Shown piece by piece: positions 10,501 through 18,751 of a stretch of DNA of 64,000 nt. The stretch's first letter is position 1, and each line of letters begins with the position of its first letter. The notes under the pieces are model-generated. The model saw only the letters and a program-made list of their open reading frames with translations, was not told the origin of the DNA and made no database searches. Origin of the DNA: an uncultured Sphingobacteriales bacterium (GTDB lineage Bacteria; Bacteroidota; Bacteroidia; Chitinophagales; Chitinophagaceae); NCBI GenBank assembly GCA_937991535.1, contig CALKHN010000052.1, positions 1 to 64,000 on the forward strand, given 5' to 3'. Position numbers and translations under genes: made by a program.

Positions 10501-10895
10501 TCTGCCATGGTTACACCGGTTTTCCACGGCCCTGTTCTGCCGCCTACATTTGCTTTGGCTGTAATATCGTCAAACTGCATGTTGCCCCTGTTGAGGTATA
10601 ATTTATTTTCTACCGTATTGCCGGAAAAATATATATCCAGTAAACCGTCGCCATTTACATCAGCAGTTGCCACACCGCCTCCGTTGTACAGATATTCATA
10701 CATCAGCACATTGAGGTTGAGGTTTTCTTCAAGTATGTTATTGAAATGAATATTGGTTTGTTCAGGCGATAATAAAACGAATAAGGGATCAGTTTTTTTA
10801 TCGCCTTTTTTTTCATTTGCAGGCGATGAACAACTGAATAAACAAGATGCAACAATAAAGGATGTTATTGTGTGAAGTATTTTAAATCGCAGCAC
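7539..10895 (-). CDS. FG-GAP/VCBS repeat lipoprotein with UnbV/ASPIC domain
   Basis: 1118 residues with a lipoprotein signal (lipobox near CLFSCSS). Many FG-GAP/VCBS repeats carry calcium-loop motifs such as DVNGDGLLDIY and DIDGDGWQDIY, suggesting two beta-propeller halves. Between them lies an ASPIC/UnbV segment (GAKVTVYNKGK to GREQIVNNIKADQRI). Proteins of this type in Bacteroidota are commonly encoded beside SusC/SusD pairs and are presumed cell-surface binding proteins; no enzymatic role is established from sequence. Here it sits between the susD terminator and the haloperoxidase gene. Confidence 0.9.
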   Translation of the reverse strand: MLRFKILHTITSFIVASCLFSCSSPANEKKGDKKTDPLFVLLSPEQTNIHFNNILEENLNLNVLMYEYLYNGGGVATADVNGDGLLDIYFSGNTVENKLYLNRGNMQFDDITAKANVGGRTGPWKTGVTMADVNGDGLVDIYACYSGRLPAAKRLNQLFINQGKDKDGIPVFAEQAAQYGLADSSFSTQGYFFDYDRDGDLDMLLLNHNPGSLPVLDEVSTADIMKQSDPEIGIKLFRNDKNVFKNVTAASKISSSALTYGLGAAIADIDGDGWQDIYICNDYSVPDYLYINNKNGSFTDVKQTALGHTTHFGMGNDVSDINNDAYPDIISLDMLPEDNHRQKMLMAPDNYEKFDLMLRSGFYYQYMRNMLQINNGNGTFSETGQLSGISNTDWSWAPLVADYDNDGWKDMFVTNGYTRDYTDMDFVKYMNDYVQHNSGDIRRQNVLDLVHQIPSSDVVNYMFRNNGDLSFSDVSADWGFDIPSNSNGGVYADLDNDGALDLIINNVNKPAFVYHNLSAKKNTHHFLQVALKGAAQNTQGHGAKVTVYNKGKMQYAEQMPARGYQSSVTPVLHFGLGNDGNIDSIRVVWLDGREQIVNNIKADQRITLNEKDATSYYQTHIKGDPLFKEIESPFAFTHAQNHINDFKRQPLMINPMSFFGPCLVKGDVNGDGLEDVFAGGASGQAGTLYIQQKNGQFTLGGQPAFETDKISEDADAAFFDANGDGFTDLYVASGGYHSFAPEDTRLQDRLYLNDGKGNFRKSEDALPAMHTSKSCVRIADINGDGHKDAFVGGRVVPGRYPEPPQSFILINDGRGHFSDQTKNIAPALQYAGMITDAAWTDINADGKQDMVVTGEWMAVMVFINNNGKLEDKTSTYFEKPCYGWWNKLLVQDMNGDGKPDLIAGNLGLNTQCRVSEEEPAEMYFKDFDNNGSVDPVFCFYIQHKTYPYVTRDELLDQLSTMRTRYTNYKGFADQTLHDIFSGSELKDAGHLKTDCLSTTYFQMGTDGKFHPRSLPLPAQTSPVFTINALDYDKDGKLDLLLCGNINQARLRFGKYDASYGVLLKGNGSGDFDYVPQWKSGFRLWGDVRSVLQVNDTWLFGINQSVVKAYQSGNRTDGK

Positions 10896-10927
10896 AGTAC
10901 AATAGGTTTGATTGAGGGATATGCTTT

Positions 10928-10959
10928 AAAAAACCTATGCCGGCTCACGGCCAGCATAG
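10928..10959 (-). terminator. Terminator of the susC-susD operon
   Basis: A 10-bp stem with one mismatch (CTATGCTGGC / GCCGGCATAG on the minus strand; arms 10950-10959 and 10935-10944) and a 5-base loop, followed by GTTTTTT. It lies just after the susD stop codon and before the FG-GAP gene, so that gene probably has its own promoter or depends on read-through. Confidence 0.78.
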
Positions 10960-10995
10960 ATTTAAAGGTAAGCAATATAAAAATGCGAATAATAA

Positions 10996-12873
10996 TTATT
11001 GGTAGCCGGGGTTCTGAACTAGTTTGTCGTTTTTATTGATCTCATCCAGGTTAATAGGCCTGAAGTACATCTTATCCACCCAGGTACGATCTTCATGGTT
11101 CTGGTCTACTATGGGTGTGTAAGTGTAATCATAAATGCTTTTATCGTGCTTATAAAGCCCGCTCAGCTCTTTACCCGGCTTAAATTTGCCCAGTACACTT
11201 ATAAAGGTAATTTTTCGTCCCAATGTAGCAGGTGCTATCAGCCAGCGGCGTGCATCGTGATAGCGCTGCTCTTCAAAGGCCATTTCCACCCTTCTTTCAT
11301 TTCTATAAAGGTCTCTGAGCGCCGTGCCCGTGGCGGTTGTAGCAGGCATCCCCGAACGGAAGCGTATTTTATTCAACCAGTCTCTGGCTTCAGGTTCCTC
11401 CCCAAGCTCGATGCAAGCTTCTATGTAATTAAATACGGCTTCAGTATAGCGAAAAAATGGCCAGGGAAGATACTGTCTGGTATTGTTATCTACAATTGCC
11501 GGATCAGGATCAATGAATTTCCTTACATAATACCCGGTACGGCTGCCATTCCAGTCTTCGATGGTACTGCTGCGGGTATCCAATCCATTAAAGTTAACAA
11601 GTGTACCTCCAATTTTCAGGTCGTACTGTCCCGTCTGGATCTGATTTGCCGGATCAACATTACCTGAGATAAGATCCCGTGGTTTCCAGTCGGCACCGTC
11701 ATACAGAATACTGGCGTATAAACGGGGATCCCGGTTCTCGTAGGGATCAGCCTTTTGTGCAGGATTGCTCCATGAAAATTTTGTACCATCCATCATTTCG
11801 TAATCATCTACCAGTAAACCAATCGGCGTATTACCAGCCCAGTTGTGATATCCATTCGGTCCATTATACAAACCCTGGTTGCTTCCGCCTTCATCTTTTT
11901 CAGCAATGAAATACCTGCCAAAAATAATCTCTGAGGCAGCAGATGCATCTACTCCCGGAGCAGCACTTCCGCCACCCATAGCAATAGACATATAGTTATT
12001 CTTACCCTGGGCTGCAGTAGCGGGTACAGTGAGATCCAGTTTGTATCCGGATCCCGCATTATCCATTACCGATTTTGCAGCGTTCTTAGCAGCTTGCCAG
12101 CGACTATTTCTATCGCCACTGGTATAACCCAGTACTTCGGGATTAGAATATCCGCTAAGGAAACTGGTTTTAGACTGAAGCGTTGGAATATCATGCATGT
12201 CACTTGCAGCATACAACAATATCCTTGCCTTTAAAGCGCGAGCGGCGTTGGCGGTAGCTCTACCCTTTGCCATACTTTTTCCATCTAACAAGCCAGTGGC
12301 ATCATCGCATTCTTTTACTATGAAATTCACGCATTCTTCGAAGCTGTTCCTGGCAATGGTATAGTCTTCATTCAGTCCGTATGCTTTGTCTATCAAAGGA
12401 ACACCGCCATAATACCTCACCAACTGGTGATAATAATAGGCCCTCAGGAAATGTACTTCGCCATTCAGCCGGTCCTTTAACGGCTGGTCGTCAAAGGTGG
12501 CCTTGGCAATATTTTCCAGTGCCACATTACATGCCCTAATTCTGCTGTACATATTTGCCCAGCTATAGGTACCACTTACCCAGCCTGTGTTGGAAGGGCT
12601 CAAACTTCCTTCATTAACGGTATTGATACTCCGCCCGGTATGGGTAAATACCGCTTCATCTGTAAGCGATGCAAGCATTTGCTCGTCGAATCCCCCGTTA
12701 CCCAGTCCGTTATAAATTTCATTTACAAAAGCCGAGGTAAGTGCTCCGTCTTTCCATACATCTTCGGAAGATACCTCACCCAACGGCTTGGTATTTAAGA
12801 AGTCCTTACTACAGGCAAACAGGCCGAGCGTAATAATTGAAAAAAACAATATTTTATTCATTCTTCGTATCAT
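10996..12873 (-). CDS. RagB/SusD family nutrient-binding outer-membrane lipoprotein
   Basis: 625 residues, the usual size of SusD proteins. It has a lipoprotein signal with lipobox LFACS, followed by the family N-terminal pattern DFLNTKPLGEVSSEDVW. An internal methionine four codons in (12861) is an equally good start. C-terminal features such as RDWLNKIRFRSGMP and RNERRVEMAFEEQRYHDARRW are SusD hallmarks. It is encoded 10 bases downstream of the susC partner and forms the lid of the SusCD transporter at the cell surface. The ligand cannot be deduced, but neighbouring carbohydrate-type enzymes make a glycan or glycoside likely. Confidence 0.95.
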   Translation of the reverse strand: MIRRMNKILFFSIITLGLFACSKDFLNTKPLGEVSSEDVWKDGALTSAFVNEIYNGLGNGGFDEQMLASLTDEAVFTHTGRSINTVNEGSLSPSNTGWVSGTYSWANMYSRIRACNVALENIAKATFDDQPLKDRLNGEVHFLRAYYYHQLVRYYGGVPLIDKAYGLNEDYTIARNSFEECVNFIVKECDDATGLLDGKSMAKGRATANAARALKARILLYAASDMHDIPTLQSKTSFLSGYSNPEVLGYTSGDRNSRWQAAKNAAKSVMDNAGSGYKLDLTVPATAAQGKNNYMSIAMGGGSAAPGVDASAASEIIFGRYFIAEKDEGGSNQGLYNGPNGYHNWAGNTPIGLLVDDYEMMDGTKFSWSNPAQKADPYENRDPRLYASILYDGADWKPRDLISGNVDPANQIQTGQYDLKIGGTLVNFNGLDTRSSTIEDWNGSRTGYYVRKFIDPDPAIVDNNTRQYLPWPFFRYTEAVFNYIEACIELGEEPEARDWLNKIRFRSGMPATTATGTALRDLYRNERRVEMAFEEQRYHDARRWLIAPATLGRKITFISVLGKFKPGKELSGLYKHDKSIYDYTYTPIVDQNHEDRTWVDKMYFRPINLDEINKNDKLVQNPGYQ

Positions 12874-12883
12874 AGTTAATCAT

Positions 12884-15800
12884 TTAAAAGGTTACTCTCA
12901 ATCCGAGGTTTAACACTCTTGCCTGAGGGTAGTACTGTCCACTTCCGCTCACGGACTCAGGATCCCATATTTTCATTTTGTCCCAGGTAATCAGGTTCAA
13001 CCCGTTTACATATACTCTAAAATTGCTAATACCTGCCCGTTGCGTGATCTCGGGGGAGAGATTATATCCAAGCTCAATATTTTTCAACCGGAGATAATTG
13101 CTGTTTCTTAACCAGTAAGTATTTCCGCCACCTGTACCGCCTGAGTAATAGGTATTGTTACGATTAGCCAGACGAGGGTCTGTACTGCTCGGATTTGTAA
13201 TAGACCAGCGGTGATCGTAGGAATATTGCAGATAGTTGCCGATATCACCAGATTCTGTACCAAAAAATAGTAGCCCCCCGGTGGCGCCCTGGAACAGGAT
13301 AGACAAATCGAAATTCTTGTACCCTAAGTTGATGTTAATGCCACCCGTAAACGTCGGGTCGCGTGTTTTGTCTAATCGCACCTTGTCATCTGCGGTAATT
13401 TTACCATCTTTATTATAATCTACAAACTTCATATCTCCGGGCCTTAGGTTGGTGCCGCCTATTGGACCGTAATCAATGGCATTGGCATCAATCTCTTTCT
13501 GATCCCTGAAAACACCATCATACTGCAATGCCAGAAAAGCATAACCATTGCTGCCTATAGAATGACCTGTTGATCTTTGCCATTCGGGGCCACTTGGTGG
13601 TTCATCCCAGAATACTACTTTGTTTTTAGCATATCCGCCATTGACACTTAGGTTATATGTAAAATCTCCCGACTGCCCGTTATATCCAACCTTAAACTCC
13701 CACCCTTTATTATCTAATCTACCCATATTTACCGGAGGCAGCAGATTGGTGATACCTGAACTGGTTGGTGTTGATCCTTGCTTTTGAATAGCGATATTAT
13801 CCCGCTTGTTATAAAAATAATCTAATTCAAAATTGATCCTGTTGTTCCATATAGCGCCTTCCAGACCGACATTAAGATTATTGGCGACTTCCCAGGTAAA
13901 ATCGAGGTTAGGAACCCTTCTTTCATAAATTGCCTTTGCGAGTTGGTCATCAAGGACATATGTTCTGTCAAAGCCGTAAGTAGCCAGGTATTGGTATTCC
14001 TGTAATGCCCCGTTATAATAAACCTGATCATTACCCATTTGGCCATAGGAAGCACGCAATTTTAGGTTATTGACAAAGCTAATATTGTCTCTGAAAAATT
14101 TCTCCTCAGACAATCTCCAACCCACCAAAATACCAGGAAAGAAACCGAAACGGCCTTGTTTGGGAAACATATAAGATCCATCGTAGCGCCACAGGAATTC
14201 AGCAAGGTATTTTTCCTGGAAGTTATAACCCACACGACCGAAATAACTGAGCCTGGCACGCTGATAACCGCCACCGCCATTGTTCTTCTCTGCATCACCA
14301 CCGGCAAACATCTGGTCTACCGCGTTGGAAATGAAATACCGCCTGTAAGCGTTAAAGGTTTCGCCGTTTACTGTTTCGCGGTTAATACCCGCAAGGAAAT
14401 TAAACGTATGATCGCCGAAAGTTCTGTCGTAGTTCAACAAAGCACCCAATAAAATATTCAGGCTGGTTTCGCTGTTCTGACGCAGTCTGGGATCTGTAAA
14501 TGTTGAACGAAGCTCCTTTGTTAGTTTAGGCGTTTTCCCGTCATCTTCATAAGAAACCCTGTCCCAGGAGTACAGGTACCAGGGTGTTTCCCATCTTTTA
14601 CCTTCGTACATGTACTTATCGAGTGCTGCGGTACCGGTTAATTTCAAACCTTCTACACCGGGAATATCAATTTCCACTTTCCCATTGGTTTGAAAATAAT
14701 CTCTTTTGTCCTTATCGTAACCGGTAACATTAGTGGTAATCACTACAGGGTTTTCACCATTTTCAATATCTCTGCCCGGCAAACCGTTTGGCCAAATCTC
14801 AGGTTCATTGGGTTTGCCACGCATCAGCATTCTAAAAATAGCACCAGCCCCTTTGGTTGGAAAGAAACGGAATTCTTCACGGGCATTTACTCCAATACTG
14901 GCTTTAATGTATTTATTGATATTGGCATCCAGATTAAATCTCAGGTCATATTGTTTATATCCGGTTGCCGAATTCTTATAATATCCATCCTGGTTTTGAT
15001 ACCCAAGGGAAGCGAAGTATTTTACATTCTCAGAACCTCCGTTCACCTGAACATTATGCTTTTGCTGGGGTGACCAGGTTTTTAATGCATCGCCAAACCA
15101 ATCGGTATTGGGATGTCCCCAGGGATCAGAACCATCTTTGTACTTCTGCATATCATCCGGCGTAAACCCGGCAGGAGATTTTACTTCAGCACCGTTATCG
15201 GTTCTGGTGTAGGTACCCGTTGTAGTTAACGCCTGCCATGCAGCCTCCCACTGGCTGGCAGGTACATTTTCGAAAATCTGGGATTCATTACGAATGGTTC
15301 CATATTCAACGGCGTCCGACATTTTGGGAATACGTGTTGGTTGCGCCCATCCCTGATTAAAATCGTAAGATAAACGCGGTTTACCCGACTTGCCATGCTT
15401 GGTGGTAATAAGGATAACACCGTTTGCAGCTCTTGCGCCGTAGATAGCCGCAGAAGCATCTTTCAATACAGACATGCTTTCAATATCCGCCGGATTAATA
15501 CGATCTAACCCACCGGAACGTTCCGGAACCCCGTCTATTACAATGAGCGCTGAGCTATTGCCCAAAGTATTGGTACCCCGGATGCGGATGGTAGAACCAT
15601 CGTAACCGGGCTCTCCACTTCTATTAATAGCAGTAATGCCGGGTAAACGTCCGGCCAAAGAATTGGAAAGGTTTACCGCAGGAGATTTCTCCAATTCAGA
15701 ACCTTTAACCTGTGCCACAGCACCTGTAACTGTTACCTTTTTTTGCGTGCCATAACCTACCACAACAACCGACTCCAGTTCAGATGCGGCGCCGGGTAAC

Positions 15801-16108
15801 AATACCACATCAATATTGGTTTGATTGCCTACGGTTATTTCCCTGGTTTGATGACCAACAGCTGAAATAACCAGCACAGAACGAGTGTTGGGAACATTAA
15901 TACTGAATTCACCGTTGTCGCCGGTAGTAACACCCGTTGTAGTGCCTTTAACCAGTACACTGGCATTGGCCATAGGTTCGGCCTTGTTATCGGTAACTTT
16001 ACCTTTAACAGCAATAGATTGCGCAAAGACGCCGGCACTAACAAAAAGAAACGCCACGGTTAGTACTACAGCATGCTTTACTTTCTGAAGCAGAAAATGT
16101 TGCATCAT
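12884..16108 (-). CDS. SusC/RagA family TonB-linked outer-membrane transporter
   Basis: 1074 residues. The signal peptide ends near VFAQS. A carboxypeptidase-D regulatory-like domain follows (VKGKVTDNKAEPM), then the SusC hallmark VVVGYGTQKK and a TonB plug with the box SNSLAGRLPGITAI. The long C-terminal beta-barrel ends in the typical LNLGLRVTF. With the SusD protein it imports oligomeric nutrients in a TonB-dependent manner. Its 5' region (16109-16518, about 410 bases) holds a perfect inverted repeat and a set of spaced GTTAAA repeats. I found no canonical -7 box there. Neither an anti-sigma gene nor a hybrid two-component regulator is adjacent. Confidence 0.96.
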   Translation of the reverse strand: MMQHFLLQKVKHAVVLTVAFLFVSAGVFAQSIAVKGKVTDNKAEPMANASVLVKGTTTGVTTGDNGEFSINVPNTRSVLVISAVGHQTREITVGNQTNIDVVLLPGAASELESVVVVGYGTQKKVTVTGAVAQVKGSELEKSPAVNLSNSLAGRLPGITAINRSGEPGYDGSTIRIRGTNTLGNSSALIVIDGVPERSGGLDRINPADIESMSVLKDASAAIYGARAANGVILITTKHGKSGKPRLSYDFNQGWAQPTRIPKMSDAVEYGTIRNESQIFENVPASQWEAAWQALTTTGTYTRTDNGAEVKSPAGFTPDDMQKYKDGSDPWGHPNTDWFGDALKTWSPQQKHNVQVNGGSENVKYFASLGYQNQDGYYKNSATGYKQYDLRFNLDANINKYIKASIGVNAREEFRFFPTKGAGAIFRMLMRGKPNEPEIWPNGLPGRDIENGENPVVITTNVTGYDKDKRDYFQTNGKVEIDIPGVEGLKLTGTAALDKYMYEGKRWETPWYLYSWDRVSYEDDGKTPKLTKELRSTFTDPRLRQNSETSLNILLGALLNYDRTFGDHTFNFLAGINRETVNGETFNAYRRYFISNAVDQMFAGGDAEKNNGGGGYQRARLSYFGRVGYNFQEKYLAEFLWRYDGSYMFPKQGRFGFFPGILVGWRLSEEKFFRDNISFVNNLKLRASYGQMGNDQVYYNGALQEYQYLATYGFDRTYVLDDQLAKAIYERRVPNLDFTWEVANNLNVGLEGAIWNNRINFELDYFYNKRDNIAIQKQGSTPTSSGITNLLPPVNMGRLDNKGWEFKVGYNGQSGDFTYNLSVNGGYAKNKVVFWDEPPSGPEWQRSTGHSIGSNGYAFLALQYDGVFRDQKEIDANAIDYGPIGGTNLRPGDMKFVDYNKDGKITADDKVRLDKTRDPTFTGGININLGYKNFDLSILFQGATGGLLFFGTESGDIGNYLQYSYDHRWSITNPSSTDPRLANRNNTYYSGGTGGGNTYWLRNSNYLRLKNIELGYNLSPEITQRAGISNFRVYVNGLNLITWDKMKIWDPESVSGSGQYYPQARVLNLGLRVTF

Positions 16109-16175
16109 AGTTTTGATTTTTGTTTGAGGTCTTAATATTCAAATCATTAAAATAGCTTAGGCCAATCTATACAGC

Positions 16176-16200
16176 TAACTGCATTATTTAAATGCAGTTA
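16176..16200. promoter_or_regulatory. Perfect 10-bp inverted repeat upstream of susC
   Basis: TAACTGCATT (16176-16185) and AATGCAGTTA (16191-16200) form a perfect palindrome with a 5-base centre, 68-92 bases upstream of the susC start. It could be an operator for a dimeric regulator or a leader hairpin; there is no T-run to make it a terminator. Confidence 0.5.
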
Positions 16201-16381
16201 AATTATACAATGCCTAATAAATGAAGCTTAAGATGATAACAGAAGGAGGAAAGTTTTCATAATAACAATCAGTTTTGGAGTTAAAAAATACAATCGTTTA
16301 TTGAAAAATACAAAGCCCGCAGGTTACAAATCCAGTTCAACAATAATGAAATGCTTATAAACATTTAAGATAATCTCACAT

Positions 16382-16411
16382 GTTAAACTATGTTAAAAAT
16401 AGTTAAAATCT
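16382..16411. repeat. Three GTTAAA repeats at 10-bp spacing in the susC 5' region
   Basis: GTTAAA occurs at 16382, 16392 and 16402, one helical turn apart, about 275-300 bases upstream of susC. The region is very AT-rich, so chance is possible. Apart from these repeats and the palindrome at 16176, I see nothing else definite in the 410-base gap between susC and the HAD gene. Confidence 0.3.
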
Positions 16412-16518
16412 AATATAAAAATGTTTTTCTGACACTTTATTTTAAAACGAATGTTTTTGCTCTTTGAAAGCCGCGAAATCAAGACTCAGAAAAAGCAGGC
16501 TGGATTATAAAAAAGATT

Positions 16519-17187
16519 CTAAGTATTTAGCAATTTTTGAATAAGCGTGTTTGAATATTGCGCTGCAAAATCAACAACATTGGGATATTGTAAAAACTCA
16601 TCTTTTTCGTGCATTGTAGTAAGTACTACGCTTTGCATACCTGCATTAAACGCAGCTTCCACTCCTTTTGGCGCGTCCTCGAATACAAGGCAGTGCTGTG
16701 GCGCTATTCTCAGTTGGGTGGCCGCTTTCAAATAGGTTTCCGGATCGGGCTTGCTGTATTCCACATCATTTGCACTTACAATGGCCGAAAAATATTTGCG
16801 CAGGTGCAGGTTGTCCAATACAAAATCAATATTAAACGGTATGGCCGCTGAGCCTATGGCCATAGGAATATGCTTTTGCCGGGCCGCTTCAAGAAAATCG
16901 CCCAGCCCTTCAATAAGCTTTAAATGCGGCAGGTACGCCGCCTGGTATTTTCTTTCCTTTTCAAGCGATAAACGATCTGCTTCTTCCTCAGAAAAATGAC
17001 CTTTACCAAATATGCGGTCCATTACCTCGCTGTTCTTTCCGTACATCTGCACTTTTACCTGCTCCTCACTTAAACCTGCTCCAAGTTCATCATTCAACAA
17101 ATGATACCAGGCTTTTACATGAAAATCCATATCATCTATCATCGTGCCGTTCAAATCAAAAATAAAAGCCTTAAAGGTTTTGTTCAT
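16519..17187 (-). CDS. HAD superfamily hydrolase, beta-phosphoglucomutase-like
   Basis: 222 residues with the layout of the beta-phosphoglucomutase/phosphatase subfamily: motif I at residues 11-15 (DLNGT), a helical cap, motif II (GSAA region, ~112), and motif III/IV (SKPDPETYL ~143-151; VFEDAPKGVEAA ~164-175). The nucleophile Asp11 is present, but the second acidic residue of the usual DxDGT motif is Asn13. That residue normally serves as general acid/base, so catalysis may differ. The gene starts back to back with the Nudix-type regulator, suggesting a shared sugar-phosphate theme. Confidence 0.88.
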   Translation of the reverse strand: MNKTFKAFIFDLNGTMIDDMDFHVKAWYHLLNDELGAGLSEEQVKVQMYGKNSEVMDRIFGKGHFSEEEADRLSLEKERKYQAAYLPHLKLIEGLGDFLEAARQKHIPMAIGSAAIPFNIDFVLDNLHLRKYFSAIVSANDVEYSKPDPETYLKAATQLRIAPQHCLVFEDAPKGVEAAFNAGMQSVVLTTMHEKDEFLQYPNVVDFAAQYSNTLIQKLLNT

Positions 17188-17321
17188 TGCTCCGGTTTAA
17201 TACGCAAGGTTGGGAAATTATATCCGAAAAGCAAAAATTGGATCTCCACCCGATAAAAATTATTATTTTCATGTTAGAGTATTTTGCCCTCATCCTAAAT
17301 TTACAGATTAGTCTGCCGCCC

Positions 17322-18032
17322 ATGATTTCCCGTTATTCCAAAGAAACCCGCGTACTTGTTGCCATTGATTGTATCATTTTTGGATTCGATGGCAACGATG
17401 TCAAACTGCTTCTTGTGCAAAGAGGACTCGAACCCGAAAAAGGAAAATGGAGCCTGATGGGTGGCTTCGTACGCCCGGAAGAAAGTTTGAAAGATGCTTC
17501 CAACCGTATTTTAAGAAAATTAACAGGGCTGGAAGATGTTTATATGGAACAATTGCTGGTGTTTGGCGCGCCCGATCGCGACCCTGTTGAAAGAACGCTT
17601 TCTATTGCTTATTTTGCACTCATTGATATTCTTAAATACGAAAAGCAGCTCAGTGACGAATATCACGCAGAATGGTTCCTGCTTAAAGATGTACCGACCC
17701 TTATTTTTGATCACAATGAAATGGTAGCGCTGGCAAAAAAACAACTTCGCTATAAAGCAGCCATGCATCCGGTTTTATTTGAACTTTTACCGGACAAGTT
17801 CACTATTCCACAACTTCAGGCGCTTTACGAAGCGGTTTACGATACCAATTTTGATAACCGAAATTTCAGCCGGAAAGTACTATCAACCGGACTGCTGGTT
17901 AAGCAAAAAGAAAAGGACAAAAAAAACTCAAAAAAAGGGGCCTTTTATTTTAAACTGAATAAGCGAAAATACACGGATCACTTTAAAGCTTTCCTTAATT
18001 TCATTCCTAATCCCGAAAAATTCTTAAACTGA
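17322..18032 (+). CDS. Nudix-fold regulator/hydrolase (AraR/NrtR-like)
   Basis: 236 residues from the ATG at 17322 (MISRYSKETRV). Longer in-frame starts overlap the divergent promoter region and add a sequence foreign to the family. Residues ~10-140 are a Nudix domain (LLLVQRGLEPEKGKWSLMGGFV). The Nudix box is degenerate: EESLKDASNRILRKLTGL lacks the REx2EExG(U) catalytic glutamates. The C-terminal ~90 residues (LQALYEAVYDTNFDNRNFSRKVLSTGLL) match the winged-helix domain of Nudix-related transcription factors. In Bacteroidota such proteins (AraR and relatives) sense sugars or nucleotides and repress catabolic operons. I infer a regulator rather than an enzyme. Confidence 0.85.
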   Translation: MISRYSKETRVLVAIDCIIFGFDGNDVKLLLVQRGLEPEKGKWSLMGGFVRPEESLKDASNRILRKLTGLEDVYMEQLLVFGAPDRDPVERTLSIAYFALIDILKYEKQLSDEYHAEWFLLKDVPTLIFDHNEMVALAKKQLRYKAAMHPVLFELLPDKFTIPQLQALYEAVYDTNFDNRNFSRKVLSTGLLVKQKEKDKKNSKKGAFYFKLNKRKYTDHFKAFLNFIPNPEKFLN

Positions 18033-18088
18033 TTTTAATACATACTTTTTTTTAAGATGTTTAAATAGCTTCATTTTCAAAGGGTAAA

Positions 18089-18271
18089 TTAAATTTCGGT
18101 AAAATGTCCGCCCGTAAAGCATTTTAGGCTTTTATTGAACCGTATTTCCTGTAAATTTGTGAAAGTGAACCGGTCGTTTCCTATGAATTGCAACATCCAA
18201 TGACAGACCGGCTTTTCTAACACCATTATTTTCTGGCGTACTACAACCTCATTAGTATTTCTAATACCCAT
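18089..18271 (-). CDS. Possible small protein, 60 residues
   Basis: An open frame on the minus strand in the gap between the Nudix gene and the small acidic protein, divergent from the latter. Residue composition and codon choice look like those of neighbouring genes, and the translation has mixed polar and aromatic content rather than the low complexity of random AT-rich frames. No family, signal peptide or promoter box was recognised. It could be spurious. Confidence 0.33.
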   Translation of the reverse strand: MGIRNTNEVVVRQKIMVLEKPVCHWMLQFIGNDRFTFTNLQEIRFNKSLKCFTGGHFTEI

Positions 18272-18308
18272 TAATTCTGCATTGATCAGATTTAAAATTT
18301 GAAATGTT

Positions 18309-18572
18309 ATGTATTCGTATGCTTTGCTGGAAAAAGAATGTTATTATCTTATTGAAGAAAAAGAAGGGTCTCCTATTATCCTTATCAGGATAATGCTTGA
18401 ATCCGATCATTGCCTGTTTATAACACGGTATGGTGAAACGGAAGTGACGGAATGGAAGCGAAAATCAGATCCTATTTTTGAGATTATTGAACTGCTGGAT
18501 GACAAAGCGGTGAAAGAGTGGGAATCATCGTATTATAATAATGAAGATGCATATTATGAGGATGAGGATTAG
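18309..18572 (+). CDS. Small acidic protein of unknown function
   Basis: 87 residues, no signal peptide and no membrane segment. The last 20 residues are strongly acidic and tyrosine-rich (YYNNEDAYYEDED). The rest alternates beta-strand-like stretches (CYYLIEEKEG, SPIILIRIM, HCLFITRYGE), which suggests a small soluble beta fold. I do not recognise the family. TAAAATTTG shortly upstream is close to, but not exactly, a -7 box. Confidence 0.65.
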   Translation: MYSYALLEKECYYLIEEKEGSPIILIRIMLESDHCLFITRYGETEVTEWKRKSDPIFEIIELLDDKAVKEWESSYYNNEDAYYEDED

Positions 18573-18600
18573 GAAGAATGTGAATAGTGGATGGTTTATC

Positions 18601-18694
18601 ATCTCACATCTATCGTCTCGCTACACGATAGACGATAGACGTGAGATGCCGGATAGTGAATAGCTTATCGTTTCATGTCTGTCATCTCACGATA
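18601..18694. repeat. Two consecutive inverted repeats of the TATCGTCTC type
   Basis: The first hairpin pairs 18601-18618 (ATCTCACATCTATCGTCT) with 18630-18647 with one mismatch and an 11-base loop. The second pairs TATCGT (18666-18671) with ACGATA (18689-18694), with related ATCTCAC/GTGAGAT words nearby. No T-run follows, so these look like members of an intergenic repeat family rather than a terminator for the small acidic gene. Confidence 0.7.
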
Positions 18695-18751
18695 CAACAA
18701 CATTGAGGTAAAAAGAAAAAGAAAATTGAGGTGAAAAGAAGGTGAGAGATT

